Shown one piece after another: positions 54,712 to 64,000 of a stretch of 64,000 bases of DNA. How positions within the stretch are numbered: the first letter of the stretch is position 1; each line of letters starts with the position of its first letter. This stretch comes from Hydractinia symbiolongicarpus (Eukaryota; Cnidaria; Hydrozoa; Anthoathecata; Hydractiniidae). Location of the stretch: the NCBI RefSeq assembly GCF_029227915.1, contig NC_079885.1, positions 26,599,001 to 26,663,000 on the forward strand, read 5' to 3'. The translations under genes were made by a program, and so were the position numbers. Below the pieces are notes generated by a model. That model was not told where the DNA came from. It saw only the letters and a program-made list of their open reading frames with translations, and made no database searches.

Positions 54712-55500
54712 TTAACGGACCAGTACAGTCGACATCAACTTCAAGTCGTGAGTGAATCCATTTTGTACATCTATCGAGTTGGCTCCTTCTTGAATAAGAA
54801 GTTGAGCTGCTTCAAAATGACCAAATAAGGTAGCTATTTGTAAGGGTGATAATCCAGACCATGTCTTTAAGTTTAAGTCTGCACCATGTTGTGTTAAAAG
54901 TTTTATAACTTTAACATCACCAGTAACACAAGCTTGGTGCAAAGCGGATAATCCTGGAGGACGCATAAAGTTAATGTCTACTTTGTTTGCGTCGAGTATT
55001 TTTGTTAAAGTTATTATATCCTTCTCCAATACTGCGAAATGCAGTAGATTTTCTTGCGTGTTAGCGGTTGAAAACTTTCTCATTGATTTCGATGTTGTTG
55101 CTCCCAAAGAAGTTTTTCGTTGCCGATTAATCGTTGATTTATTCGAATCGCGTTTTCGTGTGAGTTTCGGACTTTCAACGCACGAATCGCGTCGTCTCGA
55201 TAACTTTGGACTTTCACACACGATAAGATCGCGCGTGTGATCAATAGAAAATCGTCTTGATTTTTTCCCACTTGTCTCAATATCATCGACTTCTTTAGGT
55301 TTGTTATTTCCAGTTTTGTTTTCTTTAAAAAGCTTTTTTAATAAGCTCCAAGAAGATTTTTCCGGAACAGGGCTCGATGGGCTTGCCGGCGGCGAATAAG
55401 GTTGTATCTCTTCAAGCGTTCCTCTTCGTCCTAAATCTGGTGAAGGTGTCCGCGAATGCGGATCGACACGCGAAACAGATAACGTGCGCTGTGCTGGCAT
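54712..55500 (-). CDS. Ankyrin-repeat protein, intronless
   Basis: A 262-residue protein. Residues 1-145 are Ser/Pro/Arg-rich and probably disordered, with basophilic kinase-like sites (RRFSID, RKTS, RKFS) and a duplicated CxESPKL(S/T)RxRDS block (about 95-119). Three ankyrin repeats follow (about 149-180, 183-212 and 215-244), including GLSALHQACVTGDVKVIKLL and GLSPLQIATLFGHFEAAQLL. The repeat part recalls small PP1-regulatory ankyrin proteins such as PPP1R27, but no clear RVxF docking motif was identified, so orthology is not claimed. It is presumably a cytosolic phospho-regulated adaptor. A TATAAAG-like word lies about 20 nt upstream of the ATG. AATAAA lies at 54710-54705, just after the stop. 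Confidence 0.87.
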   Translation of the reverse strand: MPAQRTLSVSRVDPHSRTPSPDLGRRGTLEEIQPYSPPASPSSPVPEKSSWSLLKKLFKENKTGNNKPKEVDDIETSGKKSRRFSIDHTRDLIVCESPKLSRRRDSCVESPKLTRKRDSNKSTINRQRKTSLGATTSKSMRKFSTANTQENLLHFAVLEKDIITLTKILDANKVDINFMRPPGLSALHQACVTGDVKVIKLLTQHGADLNLKTWSGLSPLQIATLFGHFEAAQLLIQEGANSIDVQNGFTHDLKLMSTVLVR

Positions 55501-58189
55501 CTTTGATTTCTCACACTCTTTATACGTCGAGCTTGTTCAAGTAATGAAAAATAAGATTTAAATCTTTTCTTTACGCCTCTCTTTTATGTATGCGAGGCTT
55601 AAGCTATTTCGAAAAGTTTACGTAATTTTGTGAAGTTATTGAGCATCAGTAATTATCCTGTTTGATCAGTGACGTCCAACTATCAGATCTCTAAGCTAAC
55701 TTCAACTCATGCAGCTATATATATACACACATACATAATCTTTTTAACATCACATTCCTTATTCTTTTGTAAATAAATTTAATTATGCTAACATTAGGAC
55801 AATGGATTATGTTTTTTTACAGTTTGAAGTCAGCTCTGCACGCAAACAACATCGATGAGAGAGAAACACACAAAAGACAACAGAAATGAAGAACAATATA
55901 CCATGTTCGCCCACATCTTTACTGTTTCATATTTATTTTCTTCGTTTGTTTATGTAAGAAGTCTGAAAACTATACAATCTATTTTGACTAGTTATATTGA
56001 TAGGGTAGTCATTTATGATAACAAATCAATGATTCCATCGTCTCGCCAAGAAAATTTGGATTCCAACTGAGAAGCCCTTATCAAAAAAAAGGAGTCACTC
56101 AACAATTTCAAAAGAAGAATAATCTAGATAATTTTTCTTTTAAAGTAGGGGTGTACAGTCAGAATTAGTTCCATTGTCATTATTTCCTGCCAGATTAACG
56201 GTTGTTGTATACTAGCCTAAGTTCTATAAATAAAATGTTTCTTAGGTAATAATGTATGAAATAATGGAAGGACACACAAGTATATACTAGAAGATCAAAT
56301 TAGAATGTGAAATATTAAACACAAGCTGTGAAATAATAAAGAGACGAAATACAATTAATTTTTCTTATCAGTAGAGATAAAAATTTGTTTTTTAGGCTGT
56401 CATTTATTGACAATATAGTAATCCAGGATTTAGACAAAGTGACGAGTATAAAAAAACAGGGAGAAAAAATGTTGACAAGAAAAAAAGAAAATCTGAGACT
56501 TTTTAACTTTTCGCTTTGAACTACTTGTTTATGAGTTCGTGATAGGATTGCTAAACGTCTAGATAAAATCAGATAATTAATTTTTGAATTTATCAATATT
56601 TTTACTTTATTGCATAACTTAAGCTATCTAAAGATCAGCATTTTAGTTCCCAGTTTTATCTGACTTCCAAAAAATACGCCAGTCTTCATAGCAATAGCAG
56701 ATAAAAGAGAAGAATCAATGACAGCTGAATGTTTTATGTCCCCCTTTTCAAAACATAGGTGGCGGGTAACGCCATTAAAGGGGCTTCTTTACTCATAATT
56801 TTATAGAATGTACGGATTGTCTTGTTTACTTCAAGACCATTTTCCTCTTCGTGAATAAATGTATATTGGCAATTTAGAGGATTATTCGGTCATAGAAGTC
56901 AATAACAAGATCAATCAAGTGATTGACACGTTTTATAGATCCTCTACGTTAGGTAAATAGAAAAAAAATATCCCTTAATTTATTTATTTAAACGGTTTTT
57001 ACGATAATACGATTCTTACTGGCTAAAAATGTAAAAAATTTAATAAAGATTTACGACCAAAGTATTAGTTTTTAACCTTAAACGTTTTGGTTTGGAAATC
57101 ATCCTCGTCCTCGGAGTGTGATGGTCTTTGAAACGTTATTAGTAAGCAGCCATATAGTGCCCGGAAAAGAAGTTGCTGGAGAATATTTCTCTTCCCGCAC
57201 AGGTTTTTTTTTGCTTCTTGTTGCTGTTAGCTAGTAGAATGAGATATTAGAGAGCTTATTCCAGGGTGAAATCTTGGCTGTATGCTCTCGAAATTTTTTT
57301 CTTTTGTAAAACAGACTGTAGACAAATGTCATATTTATGTACGTACGTATTTTGTAATTAAAGACACTTTGTTGTGACACTTTTTGTAAGGAAAGCTCTA
57401 CCCAGAAAATAAAACAGCTATGGAAGTTGCTTGCTATACCAAGTGTCCGCCGTAGCTGTCCGGAACTTTTTAGTATAAAAAATTAAATTTTCTATCTAAG
57501 GATAATTTTCGTTTTTACTTTTTATTATTTTTTGAGATGGTGTTCACATTTGATTGAGATTTTACATCACCCATAAGAAATGCAATTATAAATCGTAGGT
57601 TGAAATGGCTGACGACAACAATTAAAGTGCGCTAGGGTGGAGATCAAATGTATCTCCGCTATGGCTATTTTCTATCGCAATAATTCAACGTGTTTCAACT
57701 GATTTCAGTGGATTTGTCTTGTAAAGCAAGATATAATGAAAACGAAGAAGGGGGTAAGTTCCCGTTGTTATTTTTTTAAAAGATTTTGAAGGCAAATATA
57801 CGTATTTGTCAATGACAAACATTTAATGTATACATGGAAAAAAAGGTGCAACAAAGCGACATGTTGTCAACAATTCCATATATGGAACGTCACATTTAAA
57901 ATGCTTTTCTTGTGATCGAAAAATTTTCTCTTTTTTTCTTTTTACAACAAAAAAGACGCTGATTTTATCTACGATGGAGAAGATAGGCATGTAACATTGC
58001 CTTATTCAAGCAAAAAGAATTCTGGATAGGAAAGTACTATCTTTGACAACTTAGTTGAAACTGACAAATTTTTGGATATAATTCACTGATAAATATTTAG
58101 AAATGTGTTGTGTTGCACAAATTTGAACACCACGTGACTTGACGCCTGGTTTTTATTGCACGCTTACGCAACTTTTATCCAGGATGTGT
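55501..58189. other. No gene seen
   Basis: 5' flank of the ankyrin gene, then AT-rich DNA with short non-conserved frames on both strands. No recognised repeat apart from common AT-rich words. Confidence 0.45.
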
Positions 58190-58310
58190 AGCTCAAAATG
58201 AGCATTAAATGCTATAGCATTCCCCATCTAAGTCATGCCTCCCCATCCTGGAAATAATAAACAGAGTATACCCCTATATATTTGAGAGTAGCCATGTTAA
58301 ATATGCACAT
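58190..58310. repeat. Right end of the 8.6-kb TIR element family, truncated copy
   Basis: Shares, in order, AAATGAGCATTAA, the CC(A/T)(T/G)CCTGGAAATAATA-type segment, AGAGTATACCCC..ATAT, GAGAGTAGCCAT and AATATGCACATC with 9340-9462. No matching left terminus was found nearby, so this looks like a solo end. Confidence 0.62.
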
Positions 58311-58914
58311 CATCTATTCAGAGAGGATAGTGAGAGAATTAATTTGATTCTAATAAGAAATGCTGCCAAGTATTTGTTCTGATGATGCGGACAATCTACC
58401 TTCGAAAAGCGTGTTTCGGTAATTTTATATAACTTGACAGGTTTTCATGCATCATGTTTTTTTAAAATTTTGTTTAATAAGTCAAAGACCAACGCTGCAA
58501 TAACGTGGATAAAATTCATGTGTTATCAACGATTCTATATTTCTCGCCAAATGCAAAGACAGGAAAAGGACAGAAGCTATGGCACGCTGGAGTTAAACCA
58601 GGGTATTTAAAAAGAAGCTATATAAAAAAAACATGCCACGCAAGTTATAAAGTTTCTATCTGTTGCTTGTTTTATCCGTATTCGATCGTTCGCTTTCAAA
58701 ACAATCTCTATTAAAGATCTTTCTTAAAACCGTTAATATGCTTTTATCAGCACTATTTGATGATATTGATGTTAAATGCAATGCTAATTTGTGTGTATAC
58801 ACGAAAAACAAACATGACAGACACTAATTTTATTTGATTAGTGAGTGGAGACAGTTATTGCAAATCTATAATTATACTCTTGTTGCTATGGTTAAGTATG
58901 TAGAAACTTGCTGT
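58311..58914. other. No gene seen
   Basis: A 69-codon open frame at 58505-58714 has no recognisable motif. The rest is AT-rich. Confidence 0.45.
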
Positions 58915-59105
58915 CGTGGCACCCACAGGCAGTATTTAAAACATGCCAGTGCACGAGAAAAATATTCCAGTCCACGAAAACACATTCCGGAACACTAAAA
59001 CTCTTTCCGGTGAATGAAAACTGGGATGTGTTTTCGTGTATGGGAATGTGTTCTCGTGTATCAGGTGCATGTAACACATCCCAGTACTTAAAAACACATC
59101 AAACT
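58915..59105. repeat. Fold-back element built from CACGAAAACACATTCC words
   Basis: The left half has GTGCACGAGAAAAATATTCC and CCACGAAAACACATTCCGG. The right half has the inverse forms GGGATGTGTTTTCGTGTATG and GGAATGTGTTCTCGTGTATC. Each half contains the word twice, so the element is both tandem and inverted. Open frames on both strands follow from the symmetry. Confidence 0.75.
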
Positions 59106-60488
59106 AAAGTGGTGTCCTAATTTTAATACATGCAGAAATTACACATTGCCGTCAGAAATTTAATGAGACTATCCGTATAAAATGATTTCAACTAGTTGCA
59201 TTGTCTAGGGCAACTAATAAAAAAAATGTCGATTAAAAAAATAAATATTGGTCGATTGATATTATTTTTTTGAATCGTAGATTCCGACAATAATATTTGC
59301 AGAAGATTTTTTGCAAGCGATTAAATTCGTTACCGAATTTAGTTTCCCTAACTTTCCACCCCTGTCTTAATTTCCATAAGGGTGCATACTTTTTTCTCGG
59401 AATATTTCAGTTTAAATTGACCTGGCGCGTGTCTTGTCTCGCTGCGTCTTAATTATTAAATATTCTTCTGAAAGACAAACAGATTCTAAATTCATTAAAT
59501 TCAAGTGGACTTAGTACTACATTGGTTGTGTTTAACTCATGTCCCCCCTAACAATGGCGGCATATTGTTGATGTAACCATAACAATACGAATTAAATTAC
59601 TCAACCTTCTTAATCCAAAGCGGATATATCGGATTGCATTGTTTCAAAGTAGACTAGATTTGAATTATGACGTCTCAAGATAAGCAAGCATAAAGCAGAT
59701 ATTTATTGCACTTGCGTTGTGGCGCCAAATCCCGCAATCTTGTTTATCAATTTTAGTTGCTATGATGTCCTAAAAATATCACGTTCATGCGGACATAAGC
59801 CATGTTGGCTTTAATATGCGCTGTATTGACACCTAAGTTAATAATTCTTAATTTTATCAAGAATGATACCGTATTTGCAAATTAGCGCGTAAAAATTTTC
59901 GCCTATGACCATTTCCAAGATGGCGCGAAATTTACTACGAAAAGTTCTTACCTGCCATTATCAAACTACTCCCTTTGTTTTCTCAGAAAAAAAAAACTGT
60001 AGGACTCTGTAAATGTTTTGCCGGGATCTAATATATGACATATTTTGAATATTTTATGATAATTTTATTCGTACTTCACAAAAACAGTCTCGCAAATCAT
60101 AGCTATATCACCATAGTAATTATTGGATGTGCTGAAAGTTACTTTGTCAGAGAATCTCGCGCTTAAAAAACACGAATTTTCCAGATTTTTTCAAGGAATT
60201 AATTAAAAATCAAATTTAAAAAGTTTGTAGAATTAAATTTTGCGTATAACAAAACTCTTTAAAAAAAAAACAACCGCCAAAATCATTTTTTTCCGAATGT
60301 TTCTGATAAAGCATTCGTTTAAGTGGTACAGGTCTATATTTTTTCTCATACTTTAACACAGTATTTATAGAGTTCAATAGATGAACTAGTTTGGTAAGGA
60401 GTAATGGTTTGACTCATCGAAATGATTATCGCACTAGCGAAAACTCGACTTTCAATTCGACAACGTCTAATTTTATGAAAATCTCCAA
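59106..60488. other. No gene seen; 3' flank of the two-exon gene
   Basis: AT-rich with no recognised repeat. No clear AATAAA was seen close after the minus-strand stop at 60489. Confidence 0.45.
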
Positions 60489-62784
60489 TCATATCGGCTT
60501 CCAAACCATCACTTTGCCACTTCGAAACTGTCCCTTACCCGGAACTGGTATAACTTTCGTATATTCAACTAATGCGCTCAGAGTAAGAGGCTGCCATTTA
60601 TGACTTTTACTCTTTTGTTTTTGTTTTGTTCTTTTTTCTGTTCGTTCAAACGTTTTTAAGGGTACAAAAGGTTGTGAGTTGGTCGTATTACGCAAAATGT
60701 AATTTTGATCTGGCTTCGATATTCCGATACTAGAATCCACGCCTAAAAGTTGCATACGTTCTTGAAACATACCAGGAGAAGTGCAATCTCCTTCGGAGAG
60801 AAAACAAAGGGCTTGGTTTGATTTGCTTTTAAAGGTAGTTTCGTCCTCGAACGACAAACTTTGCTGTGTTTTTAGATTTGGCAAGGAAAGATGACGTTCT
60901 CCTTTTTCCTACAAAGAAACGTAAAAAAATGTTAACACGTTGGAACAAGGTTTATTGACAGATATTTTCCTGTACAAAAGAAATTATGGAGTTTTATGCA
61001 TGCGTCACAGCCTCAGTTAGGGGTTAGGATAATAAAGCAATCAAAATGTTAGTTATGTAGCACCCTAAGTGGATTAGTTCTTGAGAAAGCCGAACCGAAA
61101 TTACACCATGAAGGACAGGGACTCTGAAAGTTCAATTACGCAAGAACTTAATTTCGAGAACTGGAAAAATGTTAAGAGCTGAGAGAACTCTGGTTCGCGA
61201 ATAGCAATCCCGAAATTTTTAGTATTTCACCATGTGGCCGAAAATTCATGAAATCGCGAAATTAAACTATCGCCAAAATGTATTTTCTTAAGTTATATGT
61301 CAAATCTACGGACCGGTCCACATTAAAAGGTATAAGGGCATTATAATATAATATAGGCTTAAATATAATATAGGCTCAAAATGTAGAAATCAGTAAGGCT
61401 TTAAGATAAAATAATAATAATAATAATAGTACATAAAAAAATAAAAATCATCAAAACAGTTCAATAAAACTCATATAAATTAGTACTCATATAAAGGCTC
61501 GGACGTTTAAATATCTGTTTCCAAGAGTTGAGAATATTCCTTCATAAAAAACATTAAAATCCCAGACACTTAGATATGAAATTTGGATACTGTTTAAGGG
61601 TGAAAAATTAACTCTAATTTTCATTTTAAGGGTTTGAAAAATTCAAATAAATAAAGTTTACATTCAAATTGTTAGAGTAAACGGAATTTCTTTGTCTCAT
61701 TAACAAGGAAAAGAGCCTATAAGATATAAAAAGTGACAAATTCAAAATTTAACTCACCCTATACTTATTTTGCCATCTTGATTTTTTACACACGCAAAAA
61801 TCTTTTGCATTTTGTACAACTTATAATTTTCACACATACCTTTGTTTAAAAACTAATAACACCTTGCAGCTCACAAGATTTCCATTATTACTTGCAATGA
61901 CTTCTATGAAAAGTCATTTGACTACACAACTTTTTTTATATGCAACTTATGGTTTTGAATCTCAAGTTGATTAATGGTTACTTATTTTTATTAAGTAATT
62001 GTCATAATTGATTTACAAAGCGAAAAAAAGAAAAGAAGTCTTATTTTATTCTTGAAAATTAAGTGTATAACAAAGACGTAGTTTTTTCTTGTCTTTTGAA
62101 AAGATGTCTCTTTCTATTTTTGCAGCAAATCAATTTTTTGGTACTGCTTGGTCCTTTACTTGCAAAGAACTAAAGTCGTTTAATAATATTTCAAATTCAG
62201 TTTAGTTGCTTATAAATGATTTGTTATAACAAAAAATAATTGTGTAATGATTCAAGGTTGTTTTCTTTAACCAAACAATCAAAAGGCTTGTAGTTTGAAG
62301 GATATCTAACAAAATGTTGATTACTTACATGTTGAGAGGGTATCAAATATTTATCTGGACCTGCATCCATCAGCAATTCGCCAGTGATCATTGGTAACTT
62401 GACTTGATCAAGACACTGTTTTGTCTTCTCTTCATTTAAATGAGCTATACGATACATCAATTCGAACTTGTGTTTATAAACCTCAATGTTCTTTAAAGTG
62501 CCAGCACTTTTTGGGATAGATTGTATCTTTGAATCAGTTAGGTTTTGGGTGTTTTGAGAAAGCCTTTTCATGGAATTTTTTCGCATTGAATGCCACAGCG
62601 CATGTGCACCAAGATGGCCATATTTTTTCTTAAAATTAGACAAAGTTGTATTTGGTGGCTTGTCCTCAATGGTTGGATTTATAAATTGATTTGCTTTATC
62701 CTTCCCGAATATTACTTCCAACTGTCTTTCTAACTCATCACCCTGCAGTTGACACAAATCTTCCTGTAACCAATCGGATCCCAT
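60489..62784 (-). CDS. Unrecognised two-exon protein, about 291 residues
   Basis: Exon 1 runs 62784-62329 (MGSDWLQEDLCQLQGDE to YLIPSQH) and ends in a strong donor, GTAAGT. Exon 2 runs 60908-60489 (EKGERHLSLPN to MVWKPI, then TGA) after the acceptor TTTGTAG. Both junctions are phase 0 and neither exon contains a stop. The protein is hydrophilic, without signal peptide or membrane span. An N-terminal acidic helical part (DELERQLEVIFGKDKANQFI) and a basic patch (ERTEKRTKQKQKSKSHKW) are the main landmarks. The C-terminal block LTLSALVEYTKVIPVPGKG followed by FRSGKVMVWKP looks conserved in style, but I do not recognise the family. The intron contains dispersed repeat A copy 2. Confidence 0.72.
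61940..62215. repeat. Dispersed repeat A, copy 2
   Basis: Related to 1240-1740: TCTCAAGTTGATTAATGGTTA, GTCATAATTGATTTACAAAG, CTTGTCTTTTGAAAAGATG and TCTCTTTCTATTTTTGCAGC keep the same order. It lies in the intron of the two-exon gene. Confidence 0.55.
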
Positions 62785-62847
62785 AATGCAAATGAAACTA
62801 AAAAAATGGAAAACAAACATTGAGTTTGAAAGCTTTTTAATACTCGT

Positions 62848-62950
62848 GATTGATCGAAAAAAATTTTCAGTAATTTTCTAACCTACTAGTATACCAGCCT
62901 GATTGATTGAAAAAAATTTTCAGTAATTTTCTGACCTAGTATACCAGCCT
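62848..62950. repeat. About 50-bp tandem duplication
   Basis: 62848-62900 and 62901-62950 are near-identical (GATTGAT(C/T)GAAAAAAATTTTC ... AGTATACCAGCCT), the second with a 3-base deletion. It lies 64 bp upstream of the start codon of the two-exon gene, within its probable promoter or 5' UTR. Confidence 0.9.
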
Positions 62951-64000
62951 GAGTTTTTTACATCATAAATGAATTAGACATGAACATTGGTGGCCTAACT
63001 AGCCTGCAACAAGATAGTTTTACGGCTAATATGTACGGCTAATATTTAGCTGCTTATACAGCCAATTATTTGGTACTAGATCTCTACCATACCACCTTTT
63101 TTTTACTTAAATTTTTACATTCTTCTTTAGTCAACTACTTAAGCCACTTTTGCAAGGACTTCAGTATGTAAACATGACATGTTTTTGATGGTCACATCCA
63201 TATTAAAATTGCCACGCAAAATGTCCATAGTGTTATAACATTTATATTTTTAGACTCCATGAGCAGACTATATATTTTTTCATATCACGCCTAGGCATTA
63301 TTCAATTAGCAAGTTTCATTCAGAAAGCTTAACTTTATAACCAACCACCTCTCCAGGGCGAATCTTTTATTTTGTTTACCTACTTTCGCATTTTAGTAAA
63401 TTCTTCAACACTTAAACCTTGCAATAAATTTTTCAAGAAGTGAGCTAATGACGTGTGAAGTCATGAATGACAAAGTGCACTTTTGTTCGATAATGGTGGC
63501 GACCGCTAATGTAATTATTGTTTTTGGGAGATTAAGTTTGGACATATATAAAAATATTTAAAAAAGATAAAAAATATTCAGGGCTTCATCATTTTCTTTA
63601 CAACCCTATGTTTTTGCATTGTGTTTCATGAGCTTACAATAATGTGGTATAGCTAAGTTATGATACCTAAAAACTACTCTTGAATGACCCTTTAAGGATG
63701 TGCAACCGCATAATGGACCTTAACCGAATTCCGTGTTTTTCGTAACTTTTGTGTTCAGTATGGTAGATTATTAGGCCTGTGAGTTTTTCAGTCTCAGGAA
63801 ATCTTTTTGTGATGCATTATTATTACATTCAAATGCTGAATTTCTTGAGTTTTTTGTGGCAGGGGTTATTTTTTGGAACAAAATAAATAAATAACCATGG
63901 GAAGAGTTCATGTGTGATGTGTTGAAATAACTTTTGTCATTTTCTTATGGGTTCTTATGAGTTTCTTTCGTTTTTTAGGTCATCTAGCTACACCTCGGAA
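62951..64000. other. No gene seen
   Basis: AT-rich DNA to the end of the window. No supported exon, RNA gene or repeat. Confidence 0.45.

Overview
The window looks like nuclear DNA of an invertebrate animal, most likely a cnidarian and possibly a hydrozoan. It is AT-rich, has compact spliced genes with GT..AG introns and intronless receptor genes, and is crowded with decayed transposons. The mobile families present (CR1-like LINE, RLE-type LINE, Penelope-like fragment, tyrosine-recombinase element, many fold-back elements) fit a cnidarian. That assignment is inference from family content; no species marker was seen. Nothing looks bacterial: there are no operons, Shine-Dalgarno sites or CRISPR arrays.

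Layout. From 0 to 4 kb there is a tRNA-derived SINE and four consecutive minus-strand exons of a WD40-repeat gene that continues beyond both visible ends. From 4 to 9.5 kb there are a TIR element, a dead CR1-like LINE on the minus strand and a second, related TIR element. From 9.5 to 14 kb there are a MITE, a perfect 51-nt palindrome and an intronless class A-like GPCR gene. From 16.6 to 20.2 kb there are a microsatellite, a 21-bp minisatellite full of ATTTGCAT octamers and a 92-bp satellite with a hairpin in each unit. From 20.7 to 25.1 kb there are LINE and Penelope debris. From 26.1 to 29.3 kb a dispersed repeat is followed by a decayed composite element with a SET methyltransferase-like domain, a zinc finger, a tyrosine recombinase and a basic C-terminus. 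From 31 to 34 kb there are long microsatellites and a second GPCR paralogue.

From 38.6 to 39.8 kb there is a broken gene with repeats resembling DUF4116. From 40.2 to 43.9 kb a second copy of the dispersed repeat is followed by an RLE-type non-LTR retrotransposon. From 46.3 to 51.4 kb there is a tandem family of an uncharacterised protein, two intact copies and one pseudogene between them; the residues suggest a 2-oxoglutarate/Fe(II) oxygenase-like fold. From 54.7 to 55.5 kb there is an intronless ankyrin-repeat gene on the minus strand. From 60.5 to 62.8 kb there is an unrecognised two-exon minus-strand gene.

Probable working host genes: the WD40 gene (partial), two GPCRs, two oxygenase-like genes, the ankyrin gene and the two-exon gene. 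They do not form an evident pathway. The GPCR pair and the oxygenase-like trio are local family expansions. The most unusual items are the SET plus tyrosine-recombinase element, the oxygenase-like family, the patchy divergence between the two GPCRs, and the SINE whose 3' tail matches the end of the CR1-like LINE in the same window.
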